Counted from the first letter of the stretch, positions 26,171 to 36,900 are shown. The stretch is 64,000 bases of DNA from an uncultured Candidatus Saccharibacteria bacterium (GCA_946408595.1 CAMJSX010000003.1:32613-96612); one strand, 5' to 3'. Notes: generated by a model from the letters alone, not told the origin. Program-made: numbers and translations.

Positions 26171-27060
26171 TTACGATTATCTTTTTGATGTTTTTACTTG
26201 CTTTGGTAGTAGCCTTTACGACCTTCGCCATATTAAAGCTTTTAAACCCACCGGTCAAAACTGACGATACTACTGAACCCGAAGAAATCATTATAGAAGA
26301 ACCAGAGGAGCCTGAGCCAATACAAGAAATCAACTTCCAACCAATCGTAGATGACTGGGTTAACACAGTTGATGGCAACAAGGGAATCATGATTTATGAC
26401 CTAGATTTGGGAAAAATTGCAGGCGCTTATAATACAGAAGCTAAGTTTCAAACCGCCTCCCTTTATAAACTATTCGTTGTGTATGAAGGATATCGACGTT
26501 TGCAAAATGGCACTTGGAGTAGAGATGATGTTGCTGGTTGGACTAGAAAAACAATCCCCGAATGCCTAGATTTAGCTATTCGTGAGTCAAATTCTCCGTG
26601 TGCAGAGACACTCTGGAACATGATTGGCCACGATGAACTAAACTGGATCGTGCAAAATGATTTCGGTCTACCAGATGTTTATGTCAATGGTCTTTCAGCA
26701 ACAACAACAGAAATCATGTTCATCATGAAAAGATTCTACGAGCATCCAGACATCACGGACGAAGATTTGGTTGCCCAAATGGAAGATTCCTTCTTAAACC
26801 AACCAATCACTACCTATGATTGGAGACAAGGTCTGCCAAGTGGTTTTTCAGATCGCGTCAATGTTTATAATAAAGTCGGCTGGAATTTTAACGGTTCATA
26901 TTGGACTATATATGATGATGCCTCAATTCTAGATTTCGTGAATGAAGAAAGGCATTTTATCGTCGTTATTATGACAAACAATATTCATTTTAGACTCATT
27001 AAGCAATTCGGAACTGATTTAGAATCTAGCTTCTACCATCAATACGTGCTAAAGAATTGA
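26134..27060 (+). CDS. Membrane-anchored serine hydrolase (class A beta-lactamase/PBP fold)
   Basis: 308 aa: a cytoplasmic basic start, one membrane anchor (about 11-36), an acidic Pro/Glu linker (about 45-66) and a beta-lactamase-like domain. The SxxK motif is SLYK (Ser109-Lys112), the SxN motif is SNS (152-154), and NKVGW replaces KTG. It may be a D,D-peptidase-like or envelope-modifying enzyme; resistance is not implied. The start is supported by GAGGAG 8 nt upstream, inside the capA coding region. It overlaps the convergent CAP gene by 22 nt. Confidence 0.85.
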   Translation: MVHQSTSKRKTIITIIFLMFLLALVVAFTTFAILKLLNPPVKTDDTTEPEEIIIEEPEEPEPIQEINFQPIVDDWVNTVDGNKGIMIYDLDLGKIAGAYNTEAKFQTASLYKLFVVYEGYRRLQNGTWSRDDVAGWTRKTIPECLDLAIRESNSPCAETLWNMIGHDELNWIVQNDFGLPDVYVNGLSATTTEIMFIMKRFYEHPDITDEDLVAQMEDSFLNQPITTYDWRQGLPSGFSDRVNVYNKVGWNFNGSYWTIYDDASILDFVNEERHFIVVIMTNNIHFRLIKQFGTDLESSFYHQYVLKN

Positions 27061-28001
27061 GACCAATAAGTTCGATAAGTGGTATCTGGCTCATACACGA
27101 AGCCGACTGCTAAGTTAGTATAATCAGGGTTTAAAATGTTTGCCCGGTGCGACTCAGAACCCATCCATAAAGCCACAACTGAAACAGGCGAGACTGCAGC
27201 ATTACCAATCGCAAGATTCTCGCCACTTACCCCGCCAGCATTTGGCGCTGGGCAGGCTGTATCCCAACCACTACCATCTGGACGAACATGAGCATAAAGC
27301 GTGATAGTTTCCGTGGCACGAGTATCAGCCGCCGACTCACATGTAGTGCCCCAAGCCAACTGTTCAAGCTTGTTTTTAACACGAATCTTATTGACGAGGG
27401 TCAGAACCTCGTGCTTCCACTGTTCAACTGGTGGCATCACTACGGTAACTGTAATGGAGTCCTTGCGTTTACCATCATAAGTACCAGCCGTAATCGTAGT
27501 AGTACCTGCACCATTAACCACCGGATAGCGGCAAGTATTATTATCATAGCCAAGCCAAGTGCGTGCCGAATCATAAAAACCGGAAATCACGTCGGTATTA
27601 GAAGTCTGCCAGTACATTGAGCCAAGATCAGTTAGTCCTCCACCTACGCAAATATCAATATCTGGCGTCGCATAAATCGTAATGGCACTTTCATTCCATA
27701 ACTCACCCGCTGCTACACTAGAGCTATCAAATTCATGGCTCGACGTAGAAATATAATCAAGATTACCAATGTCATTCGCCGTATCCGGAATTTTCGCATC
27801 GGAGCCAGAAGCTGATTCGAGCAAGGCCATTTCACCCGCCTGATCATTCACAATATCTGAACGCTCATCGACTGCGCGAAATTCCAAACCACCATTAAAC
27901 CAAATTGCACTAGCCACCAAAATTCCCGCCACCAAAATCGCTGCGGCATTTACCGAAAGCAGAATGGTCATCTTAGAATTATGTGGTTTTTCGGGATTCA
28001 T
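27039..28001 (-). CDS. CAP (SCP-like) domain surface protein
   Basis: 320 aa: an N-terminal anchor (about 12-33), a Ser/Asp-rich spacer, a bacterial Ig-like (Big_2-type) domain (about 105-190) and a C-terminal CAP domain (about 192-320) with YAHVRPDGSGW, SGENLAIG and WMGSESHRANILNPDYTNLAVGFV. CAP proteins are exported and of varied function in bacteria. GAGGA precedes the ATG, which overlaps the stop of the upstream seven-helix gene by 1 nt. Confidence 0.92.
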   Translation of the reverse strand: MNPEKPHNSKMTILLSVNAAAILVAGILVASAIWFNGGLEFRAVDERSDIVNDQAGEMALLESASGSDAKIPDTANDIGNLDYISTSSHEFDSSSVAAGELWNESAITIYATPDIDICVGGGLTDLGSMYWQTSNTDVISGFYDSARTWLGYDNNTCRYPVVNGAGTTTITAGTYDGKRKDSITVTVVMPPVEQWKHEVLTLVNKIRVKNKLEQLAWGTTCESAADTRATETITLYAHVRPDGSGWDTACPAPNAGGVSGENLAIGNAAVSPVSVVALWMGSESHRANILNPDYTNLAVGFVYEPDTTYRTYWSQFFSTY

Positions 28002-28945
28002 TATTTATCCTCTTTTCTAAGTTCTTTAGAACCAGATATCAACGAACGAATGAAAGTCAAAATCTCGTTTAGGGCTGGCATTAAGATAAGGAATACCAGA
28101 ATCATAATGAAGTTTAGAACAATTACTTCAACCGAAGGCATCGAACCTCTAAAGAGTGCGGTAAAGATTAGAGCAAAGATTATCATGTAGATAATTGCAA
28201 TCGAAGAAATCAGCACCACATATGAGAATATTTTAAGCCAAACCGATACAAGATTAAGCGAACGATAACGTAAAATCGTGTAATAAAAACCAATAATAGT
28301 TGCCGAAAGTGCAAGCGGTCCAATCCAAATCAAAGACCAGTTATTAAAGAGTGGCAAAATGAGGTTGAATATGAGAACTAGTGTACTAGAACCACTAAAA
28401 GCCAACATAATCACTAAATCACCGCCACGACGCCGGTTCGATTTAGTTTTAATAAATTGCGTGAGGAGGGAAATTACAATTGCCGGAACAATAGAAGCAA
28501 AGAATATGATATATGTATAATATAGTGAGCCAAAAGCCATATTCATTGTTACGCTATTGCCAGTATTGGCGAGAATCACACCTTGATAAAGGAGTTCAGG
28601 TTTTGCAAAAATCAGCGCACTAATAATTCCGCCAAAAGCTAAGAAAAAGAAGGTAGCGAATTTACCATATTTTTCACGCCAAACAATATAGCCAAGGAAC
28701 GCTACATCGATAATAATAGCGCTTGCAAAAGTCCATTTAACGTGCCAATCAATTACATCTGCCATATCCTTTCCTGCAGTCAAAAAGACTGAAATGGATG
28801 CCATCCAAATGGTGGCAAAAATCGCCGCCAGGAAAAACCAAGCCGAACGAACTTTATTGCCTTTCGATGCGCCGAAAAAGACAATAATACCAGACAAAAG
28901 TGTCAGAATCGCCACAGTCGCCAGTAATATTATGATTAATTGCAT
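28001..28945 (-). CDS. Polytopic membrane protein resembling a histidine-kinase 7TM sensor region
   Basis: 314 aa with about nine membrane segments. The first seven resemble the HisKA_7TM / 7TMR sensor region found at the start of some histidine kinases, but no DHp or ATPase domain follows: the protein ends with two further helices and a basic tail (ISGSKELRKEDK). It is translationally coupled to the CAP protein gene. AAGGAGG lies 3 nt before the ATG and a TATAAT at 28965-28970 upstream. It may be a partner or receptor for the CAP protein; that is speculation. Confidence 0.7.
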   Translation of the reverse strand: MQLIIILLATVAILTLLSGIIVFFGASKGNKVRSAWFFLAAIFATIWMASISVFLTAGKDMADVIDWHVKWTFASAIIIDVAFLGYIVWREKYGKFATFFFLAFGGIISALIFAKPELLYQGVILANTGNSVTMNMAFGSLYYTYIIFFASIVPAIVISLLTQFIKTKSNRRRGGDLVIMLAFSGSSTLVLIFNLILPLFNNWSLIWIGPLALSATIIGFYYTILRYRSLNLVSVWLKIFSYVVLISSIAIIYMIIFALIFTALFRGSMPSVEVIVLNFIMILVFLILMPALNEILTFIRSLISGSKELRKEDK

Positions 28946-29002
28946 AAACCTCCTTTATGCTTATATTATAGCATAAGTTATATAAAATTTGGAAGGGAAA
29001 TG

Positions 29003-30943
29003 CTATTGAGCGACGCAACGTACTGAATAACCGATGTTTTTTTGGTCGTTGTCTGTACCTGGATGGGTGGCGTTAGCTATAAAGGACAGGTGAAAAGCAT
29101 AAATACTACCATAAACTGTGCTAGACCAGTATTCGCCGCTACTGCTACTCCCCCTACTATTAATCGATGAGCCGCTGAGGTTACCGGAATAAACGAAGTT
29201 GTTTGGGAAGGCTCTAAGCGATTTGGAGGCTTTAGCCCCTAGGTTCACGTTATCTACGATGCCATTATAAACACCATAACCATTAGTGTTGTTTTGATTT
29301 GGTTCTGTGCCACCCATGAGAGTTTTGGTGAGGACATAGAAGTCACCAGTAGTGTTTACAGTGGTTTGGCCACCAATTGGAAGACGCCAACCTGCAGGGC
29401 ATAAGTCGCCAGTTACGGAATTATTATTGTTATTGAAACTATATGTACCATTACCAGCAGTAGCGGAATACCAGTTGTAGTAGTTACCATAGCTATACCA
29501 TTGATAATAAGTAGTACTTCCTGTGCCATTATATGAAGCAGTAAGACCACGGTTAATATTATTAGTGTTTAGCATGGTTTGGTCATAACAAGCAGCATCG
29601 ATAGTCCCACACCATGTATTGCTTGAAGAAGCAAGATGATTGGCGATAGTATCATTGGCATAATCTATTTTGAGAGTAACATTGTTGTTGATATTTAATG
29701 GATTATGAGTATTGGCAGTAGTTATTGTAGCAGTATTATCTAATCTTAAGTTTTCTACCATCCAACACTTACCATCAGCTAATCTAGCTACGGCATAGAC
29801 ATTATTATCTCTAGTATCTGTTAATGCAGTCATGGAAGCAAGAGTGGCTCTAGTACTAGTAGGAGCAGTAGTAAGTGAAGAACAACCAGACCAACCTTGG
29901 AGATTGCCAGCTGAGGCTATCCAGACAGGGTAAAGTATAAGGCCTTTAGATGAGAAAGTAATACCTTCATTAGTTGGTAAATCTGCTACGGTGATGGTTT
30001 CATTTGGACCATAAATAATTGGATTAGTTGCAGTTGTGACGTCCCACTTTGTAGACCAGCCAGCGAAACCATAACCAGGGCGTGAATAATTTGGAGCGAT
30101 GAGATTAAATGTAGCAACTCCACTCACATTATTCTTACCAGCTTTAGGTGAACCAGAAATTGAACCTAGTGAAGACATAGAACCTTCAATATCATTAGTA
30201 TTCGGCGCATAGCAGACATTACGAGCAGGGCAATCAGTAGCTTTAAGTGGTAGAACTGGCTTATTAGAATTGTCGGTCATATTTGGATGAACTAGGGTAT
30301 ATTTAACTTGTCCAACATATGTACCAGCAGGCTGAGTGGCAGAAACATAGGCATCGTAAGTAGTGGTTAAGGATGATCCAGTACCTTGGCCATTATTATC
30401 CGCATCAGTAGTAGAGGTTCTATAAGCTACTTTAGTATATTCAGTTGGTATTTCGTGCCAAGTAGTGAAGTTTTCTGTATTATTAGTACCATCAGCAATA
30501 GTAGGAGCATAGGTACCGTATACACTAGTTAGTTTCATGGACCAAGTAGAGTTTACAGTAGTTCCTGATGTATATTTACCAGTACTAATATCATAGTTAG
30601 AGCCTAATGTATCATTATGTAGTTTAGTATTGCCATATTCATTGCCAGTGTAGCCTATAGCATAGATAGCAAAGCCGGCATTATCATTACAGAAGACTTT
30701 GAGTGTAGTTTGTCCTATACCATTTGGATAACTAGAACCTGAATAGGTACCATTAGCTAGATTAGCTGTATGAGCAGTATTGGTAGTGCCTGACATTGAA
30801 CAAGATTGGTTGATGGTGACTGTGGCGGTAGAGACTGAGGATTCTTCGGCAAAGACGGAATAGTTAGATAAGAAAAGGATAGAAAAAGATGTTAGAGCTA
30901 GCAAAGAACATGCTACTTTAAAACCAACACCTATTGTTCTCAT
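29003..30943 (-). CDS. FISUMP-domain secreted surface protein
   Basis: 646 aa with a signal peptide (about 1-32, ending near SVFAEES). An N-terminal Ser/Thr/Asn-rich beta region (about 35-235) is followed by an InlB/Flg_new-type repeat (about 260-345, GYGFAGWSTKW). The C-terminal Fibrobacter-succinogenes-major-paralogous domain (about 360-646) has NVYAVARLADGKCWMVENLR, DLCPAGWRLP, EYWSSTV and NIGYSVRCVAQ. Such proteins are probably adhesins or host-contact proteins. Asn, Ser and Thr are very abundant, and codon use is AT-richer than in the neighbours. A minus-strand TATAAT ends 7 nt before the ATG. Confidence 0.88.
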   Translation of the reverse strand: MRTIGVGFKVACSLLALTSFSILFLSNYSVFAEESSVSTATVTINQSCSMSGTTNTAHTANLANGTYSGSSYPNGIGQTTLKVFCNDNAGFAIYAIGYTGNEYGNTKLHNDTLGSNYDISTGKYTSGTTVNSTWSMKLTSVYGTYAPTIADGTNNTENFTTWHEIPTEYTKVAYRTSTTDADNNGQGTGSSLTTTYDAYVSATQPAGTYVGQVKYTLVHPNMTDNSNKPVLPLKATDCPARNVCYAPNTNDIEGSMSSLGSISGSPKAGKNNVSGVATFNLIAPNYSRPGYGFAGWSTKWDVTTATNPIIYGPNETITVADLPTNEGITFSSKGLILYPVWIASAGNLQGWSGCSSLTTAPTSTRATLASMTALTDTRDNNVYAVARLADGKCWMVENLRLDNTATITTANTHNPLNINNNVTLKIDYANDTIANHLASSSNTWCGTIDAACYDQTMLNTNNINRGLTASYNGTGSTTYYQWYSYGNYYNWYSATAGNGTYSFNNNNNSVTGDLCPAGWRLPIGGQTTVNTTGDFYVLTKTLMGGTEPNQNNTNGYGVYNGIVDNVNLGAKASKSLRAFPNNFVYSGNLSGSSINSRGSSSSGEYWSSTVYGSIYAFHLSFIANATHPGTDNDQKNIGYSVRCVAQ

Positions 30944-30950
30944 GGTTATA

Positions 30951-30956
30951 ATTATA
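30951..30956 (-). promoter_or_regulatory. -10 box of the FISUMP gene
   Basis: Minus-strand TATAAT, 7 nt before the ATG, with no Shine-Dalgarno. Confidence 0.6.
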
Positions 30957-30982
30957 AAAAATCAAAATTAAAATTGCAAGCA

Positions 30983-32437
30983 CTAAAAACCTTGCCGACC
31001 ACCCGGCCCCATCATCATACCAGGCTGCGAAGTACCACCACTATTCCCAATCGTCGTAGTAATACCCGAAATCGTGAACGATTGATACTTAACATCATCT
31101 AGATAAATCGTATAAGTTTCGCCAAGTTCAAATTCTTCCGTCCCGGCCGCCAAATGATTAAAGGCTTTAGCAGCAATATGCCGAATCAAAGTTTTACCAG
31201 ACGAATCCTTAATCGTAACCTTAGTCTCCGCTTTCTGCGAAGTTTCGAAATATACACTTATATTATATATACTAGATGATTCACCCAAAGTCTCCGCCAT
31301 ACCACTTGAACCAACGGCGATCACCGTACCACCAGTTTGATTAATTGAAATCCCAAAATCCAGCGCGCCATTGCCATTATTAGTCGGGCCATCAACCACT
31401 ACATTACCACCATTAAAATGAATATAGCCGTTACTATCCACGCCATCACCAGAAGCATTAATATATACATCGCCACCCTCAATCGTTAACACGCAATTTG
31501 CATCGGAACTAAAGGCACCACCCCCACGCGGATCTTCGGAAGTTGCATCCGAACCGCCACCTGCATTAATGCCATCGTCCGACGCATAAATTTTAATTTC
31601 ACCATCACTAATCAAAATATTCTGCGCTTCCAAACCTTCATAACTTTTCACAATATTAATGTTGCCATTATTAATAATTAGTGATCGCTCGGCATGAATC
31701 CCATCATCGCCCACAGACAATTCTATGTTTCCATTTTCGATCAAAACGAAACCTTTACCAGAAGTCGTATCGTTGGTCGACTTAATTCCATCTCCACGAG
31801 CAGTAATCACAAAATTGCCATCTACAATGTACACCGAATCCTTGCCACGAATTGCATCATCAGTTGCTGTAATATAATATGTGCCAGCGCCAAATTTAAG
31901 ATCATCTTTACTCACAATGCCGTCTTGATAATTCGCAGTCAAATTCAAAATTCCATCACCCTGAAAAGTTAAATCAGACTTACTATAAATCGCGCCTTTC
32001 ACATCTTCGTCATAATCGTTACTATATTTGGAGCCATCTTCCAATACATTCTCGCCCACAAGTTCAATCACTAAATCATCCGCTGCATAACAAGCAATCG
32101 CCGGGCCATTAGAATTTTTAATACTTACGCTATCCAAAATTAATTTGACCACGCCTTCGCTATTGGTATTAACAATTAAAACCCCGTCAGCAATACTGCC
32201 AGTCAAATGATAAATCCCAGAACCCGTAATAGTATATGATTCAGAAAGCTCAACTTCATAAGTGTTATAACGTTCCCAATTTATCTTAGTGTCACCATTA
32301 TCTACATTGATGCCACTAACAATTTGTTCAGTAGTCGTCCCATTGTGAAAACCATTCACAATCACAGCCGCGCCTAATAGAACAACTAGCGATAAACTAA
32401 ATAATACCCACTTGGTAGTTTGTGAAAGAGAAGCCAT
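30983..32437 (-). CDS. Carbohydrate-binding DUF4353 (Cthe_2159-like) beta-helix protein
   Basis: 484 aa: one N-terminal membrane segment (about 8-28), then a repetitive right-handed beta-helix (about 65-400) with recurring short units ending in DDGIH, GDGIKS, DDAIRG, DDGINAGG and GDGVDSNG. The Asp-rich turns suggest calcium and polygalacturonate binding, as shown for Cthe_2159. The tail is Gly/Met-rich (SQPGMMMGPGGRQGF). It lies directly after the DUF4956 gene with no gap and forms a three-gene unit with it and the VTC gene. Confidence 0.88.
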   Translation of the reverse strand: MASLSQTTKWVLFSLSLVVLLGAAVIVNGFHNGTTTEQIVSGINVDNGDTKINWERYNTYEVELSESYTITGSGIYHLTGSIADGVLIVNTNSEGVVKLILDSVSIKNSNGPAIACYAADDLVIELVGENVLEDGSKYSNDYDEDVKGAIYSKSDLTFQGDGILNLTANYQDGIVSKDDLKFGAGTYYITATDDAIRGKDSVYIVDGNFVITARGDGIKSTNDTTSGKGFVLIENGNIELSVGDDGIHAERSLIINNGNINIVKSYEGLEAQNILISDGEIKIYASDDGINAGGGSDATSEDPRGGGAFSSDANCVLTIEGGDVYINASGDGVDSNGYIHFNGGNVVVDGPTNNGNGALDFGISINQTGGTVIAVGSSGMAETLGESSSIYNISVYFETSQKAETKVTIKDSSGKTLIRHIAAKAFNHLAAGTEEFELGETYTIYLDDVKYQSFTISGITTTIGNSGGTSQPGMMMGPGGRQGF

Positions 32438-33109
32438 TTAGACCTCCTCTTCGCAGCAAGGCTCCGAAAGTAAAACTTTAAGGTTGCAATTTTTCACACG
32501 AATTTCATCAAGAAATTCTTTTTCTTTCACGCCATGCTTCATCTTCACGTCATAAGTCAATTTATAAAGACTACCCATGTTCATGGTTTTCATTTTGACC
32601 AAACGATGACGAGAAGTATATTTCTTAAACACATCAGCAAAAACATCATCATAATCTAAGTCTTCCGGAATCACTACTTTGAGCACGCGTTCATGACGAT
32701 CAGGCTCCAAAAAGTGCGTATAGGTAAATATAATAATTGCCAAAATAGCCACAATAGTTATTACGGTACCAAATAATATGTGTCCCATCCCACAAGCAAG
32801 ACCAATCATCATCGCAAAGAAGATAGCAAGTAAATCTTTCGCCTTACCCTGCAAGGAACGAAAACGAATCAATGAAAATGAACCCAGAATCGCAATTGAC
32901 GTGCCAAGATTACCATTTATCATAATCATCACTGCCATGACGAGAAGCGGCAACGTAGCCAGCGTCACTAAGAAACCTTTATTGGTCTGCGACGTCTTCA
33001 TGTGAGTTATGGCTAGCGCAATGCCAAGCAGCAGCGCAGCTCCCGCGGCAAGCAAAACGGTCTTAACGTCAAGCCCTGTAGCGGTTGTGTCAAATATAGT
33101 ATTAAACAT
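32438..33109 (-). CDS. DUF4956 membrane protein
   Basis: 223 aa. Four membrane segments (about 18-145) include the typical GNLGTSIAILGSFSLIRFR stretch; a cytoplasmic alpha/beta domain (about 150-223) follows, ending in an acidic CCEEEV. The function of DUF4956 is unknown. The family is commonly encoded next to VTC-domain polymerases and DUF4353 proteins, exactly as here. It overlaps the VTC gene by 8 nt. Confidence 0.9.
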   Translation of the reverse strand: MFNTIFDTTATGLDVKTVLLAAGAALLLGIALAITHMKTSQTNKGFLVTLATLPLLVMAVMIMINGNLGTSIAILGSFSLIRFRSLQGKAKDLLAIFFAMMIGLACGMGHILFGTVITIVAILAIIIFTYTHFLEPDRHERVLKVVIPEDLDYDDVFADVFKKYTSRHRLVKMKTMNMGSLYKLTYDVKMKHGVKEKEFLDEIRVKNCNLKVLLSEPCCEEEV

Positions 33110-33827
33110 TTTTTTCCTTTCTTATACGTGCGTATATTTTACCTATTTTGCTAAACTGCTGTGGATAAATATGTAGCCTAGACATCTCTTTCACCAACCA
33201 AAGCGGCATTGCGCCGGTAGTTTTGACTTCCATTATAATGTTAGGCTCCGTCTTAAAATACATTTTATCATGCTTTTTCTTTGTGAAATTTAAATTGGAA
33301 GTGCGATATTTTAAATTCTCATCAAAAGTAATACGCAAATCATTTTCGTCCTTATAGCTTTCACGGTCATAACTAATAAAAATTTTCGGCTTCAAATCAA
33401 ACCTAGATATTAAATAATCTGCTTCCTTAGCAATTTGAATATCGTTAGCAGTCTCAATAGATCTCTTCGCGAGCTCCTCGAGCGTGGTCTTTTTCTTAAC
33501 CAACTCATTATAATCTTCGTGCGTAATCATCACGCGACGTTTATATCCAATATTATCCTCAGCACCCTTAAACTTTGTTTTGATCTCGATAAAAACGCGG
33601 TCATAACCACCATAGGAACGCGCCCGCAACTTTTCTTTAAACTTTGGTCGGTCAATTGATTGAATAATTAAATCATAATTATCGTTGTCAAAATAAATAT
33701 TCATCACGTCAGAATGAAAATAGCCATCTTCTTTCATATTTTTAGTAATTAGCTCAAGAAGAGTCTGCTTCTGTTCCGAAGAAATCAAATATTTCTTTTC
33801 CACCCGGTCAAATACCTTATCGTGCAT
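33102..33827 (-). CDS. VTC-domain (polyphosphate-polymerase-like) protein
   Basis: 241 aa with the tunnel-fold VTC domain: FDRVEKKYLIS, KLRARSYGG, VFIEIKTKFKG, ISYDRESY, LRITFDENLKYR and MEVKTTGAMPLWL supply the basic and acidic residues that line the active tunnel of yeast Vtc4. In bacteria, stand-alone VTC proteins next to DUF4956 are of uncertain reaction. The start is ATG 33827, 6 nt after a minus-strand TATAAT; the track start at 33875 would precede the promoter. It is first in the three-gene unit. Confidence 0.9.
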   Translation of the reverse strand: MHDKVFDRVEKKYLISSEQKQTLLELITKNMKEDGYFHSDVMNIYFDNDNYDLIIQSIDRPKFKEKLRARSYGGYDRVFIEIKTKFKGAEDNIGYKRRVMITHEDYNELVKKKTTLEELAKRSIETANDIQIAKEADYLISRFDLKPKIFISYDRESYKDENDLRITFDENLKYRTSNLNFTKKKHDKMYFKTEPNIIMEVKTTGAMPLWLVKEMSRLHIYPQQFSKIGKIYARIRKEKNV

Positions 33828-33833
33828 ATATAT

Positions 33834-33839
33834 ATTATA
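33834..33839 (-). promoter_or_regulatory. -10 box of the VTC-DUF4956-DUF4353 operon
   Basis: Minus-strand TATAAT, 6 nt before ATG 33827. Confidence 0.6.
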
Positions 33840-33896
33840 TATGATAAAAGCTGAAAGGAAATTAAAAAATAACACAATAACTTAAGCTTTTTATGT

Positions 33897-33902
33897 TATA
33901 CT
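33897..33902 (+). promoter_or_regulatory. -10 box of the MacB-like gene
   Basis: TATACT ending 9 nt before the ATG; a second TATAAT abuts the ATG directly. Confidence 0.5.
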
Positions 33903-33911
33903 AAGTATAAT

Positions 33912-36900
33912 ATGTTGGAGTTAAAAGGCGTATCCAAGGTCTACGAGACCGGAGGTCTTAAGCATCGAGCGCTTGATAACGTGTCGATTAATTTTCGTGT
34001 GAACGAATTTGTCGCCATTCTCGGACCTTCAGGCTCCGGCAAAACTACACTTTTAAATATTATTGGCGGTTTAGACCATTACACAAGTGGCGAATTAAAA
34101 ATCAACGAAGTCAGCACTAGAAAATTTCGCGACAAAGATTGGGATTCATACCGCAATCATCGAATTGGTTTCGTATTTCAAAGTTACAACCTCATTCCAC
34201 ATCAAACCGTATTATCAAATGTTAAATTAGCCCTTACTTTATCAGGTATTTCTAAACGTGAAGCCACTCGTCGAGCCAAAAAAGCCCTCGAAGACGTCGG
34301 TCTGAAAGACCAGATTAGCAAAAAACCTAGCCAATTGTCTGGCGGGCAAATGCAACGTGTAGCCATTGCGCGCGCCCTAGTCAACAATCCAGATATTTTA
34401 CTAGCCGACGAACCGACTGGCGCTCTTGATTCCGAAACCAGCGTGCAAATAATGAATTTACTCAAAAAAATCGCTAAAGACAAGCTCGTAGTCATGGTTA
34501 CGCACAACCCAGACCTAGCCAACAAATATGCCACTCGCATTGTCACATTAAAAGACGGCAAAATCACTTCCGACTCCAAAAAATATAATGGTAAAATCAA
34601 GACCTATTTAGACACTGAAGAGGCTTCCAGAAAGCAAAAGAAAACCCGCATGTCGTTCTTTACGGCACTCAACTTGTCTTTGAATAACTTGCTGACCAAA
34701 AAAGGGCGTACCGTACTAGTATCATTTGCTGGCTCAATTGGCATTATTGGCATCGCCTTAATCATGGCGGTCTCAACCGGTTTCCAAAATTATATCGACA
34801 AAATTGAAGAAGACACCTTAACGTCCTATCCTTTGGCCCTAATGAAAGAATCGGCCGATCTCACCGGAGTCTTATTAAGCATCACCGGCAGCAGTGGGGC
34901 AGAATACGAAGAAGGTAAATTACACGAAAACCAAGTCATCACTTCTACTCTCGGCACTGTTTCGAATAACGATTTACTTAGTTTCCGCGATTATTTAGAT
35001 AAACACTATGATGAAGTCAAAGATGATATTCGTCTGATGGAATATCAGTACAATATTGACCCGTTGATTTATACAATTGATGCCACCAACACTTTGGCCA
35101 AAATTAATCCGACCAATATGTTTAGTTCGTTAATCGGCGAAACTTCGCTTCTTTCAACCTATTCATCAATGACTTCAATTTTCAAACAAATGGAACGCGA
35201 AAACTTGGAAGAGGACACCAAACTGCTCGCCGGTAGATACCCAGAAAAATACAATGAAATGATGGTAATTATTAATAACCCAGGCGAAATTTCAGAACTC
35301 CTCACTTATTCACTCGGTTTCCACGATACTGGCGAACTCGACGAAATCATGGCCAAGATTTTAAGTGGCGAAAAAGTCGACACCAAACGCGAACCGTTAG
35401 AGCTCACCTATGACGATTTATTAGCTGCCGACCTACGTTTGATGCCGGCCACAGATATTTATAAATATAATGCCAAATATAATGTTTATGAAGACATGAG
35501 CGGCGACAAAGATTACATGATGCGCATCTACGAAAAAGCCGACCGGCTCAAAATCGTTGGTGTTGGTATTATGAACGATGGCATCATGGCTTCCGGAAGT
35601 GGCATCGTGTATTTACCAAGTTTAATTACGCACATTATTGATAAATCCAGCCAAAGCGAAATTGTCAAAAAACAATTAGACAACCCGACCGTAGATGTGT
35701 TTTCTGATACAAAATTTGGCGAAGAAGGGAATGATTTTAATTTTCAGTTTTCTGATTTAGTGTCAATTGATGAGAATAAATTGGCTCAGGCTTTCGGCGT
35801 TAAGCTCGATCAAAATGCCATCACTACCAAAACTACTGAATATATGACCGAAATATTAAACGATGTAACAGCCGATATCTCACCAGTAGAAGAAGAATTA
35901 AATAATAAACTCACAGAACTAAAAACTGGCTTCATGACTTTCATGATGGCAAAAGCCCACGAACCAGATTTTGATATTAGTAAAGTTCAAGAATACGCCG
36001 ACGAGTTTATTAATACGCAAGATTTTTCCGAACTAGAAAATAAGTACGATATTCCAGAATCCGAAAGCTTCAGTTTTAAAACTATTTTTAAAGGCTTGCT
36101 GCTAGCTTCATTTGCCAACACACCAGAAACCAATCTCGCGGTAGAACAAATGATTAAAAACTTAGCAATCAATCTCACCGAACTCACCATGAAAAAAGAA
36201 ATTGCCTCCGGCATCATGGGCCTCACCTCGTATCTCACCAGCAGTTTTGCAAACTCCTTTAAGGTTGACCAAAACGCCATCATTGGCGCCTTTAAGCTCA
36301 ATTTCACAGAAGATGAGCTTTCCAGAGTAGTTCGCGCCATGTTCACCAAGAAAAAATCATCACTATCCAACAATTTATCAATTTTGGGCTATCAAGACAT
36401 CGATGACCCGATGGAAATCGCAGTTTATTTCACGAGCTTTGATGGCAAAACTCATTTTATGGAATTTTTGGATCATTACAATGATTTGATGCGTTCGTAT
36501 AACCAAGAAGACAAAGTAATTGATTATACTGACGCCACGGGCATTTTGATGTCTTCCGTAAAAACCATCGTCGACGCTGTATCATACGTGCTGATTGCAT
36601 TTGTTTCAATTTCGCTCGTTGTATCATCAATCATGATCGGCATCATCACCTACATTTCAGTGTACGAAAGAACCAAAGAAATCGGCATCCTGCGCGCCAT
36701 CGGTGCCAGCAAACGCAATATTTCTAATATTTTCAATGCAGAGACATTTATAGTAGGGCTGCTGGCTGGCTTATTTGGCATAGGTATATCCTACGCGCTA
36801 ATACCAGTGATCAATCTAGTATTACACCATTTCACGGGAGATATACCACTATGTGTAACGCTAATTCCAACCAACGCCATCATTCTCGTGGTATTAAGCG

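Noticed and set aside
26134-27060. True beta-lactamase
   Set aside because: The KTG triad is replaced by a VGW context and the protein is membrane-anchored; only the general serine-hydrolase fold is supported.
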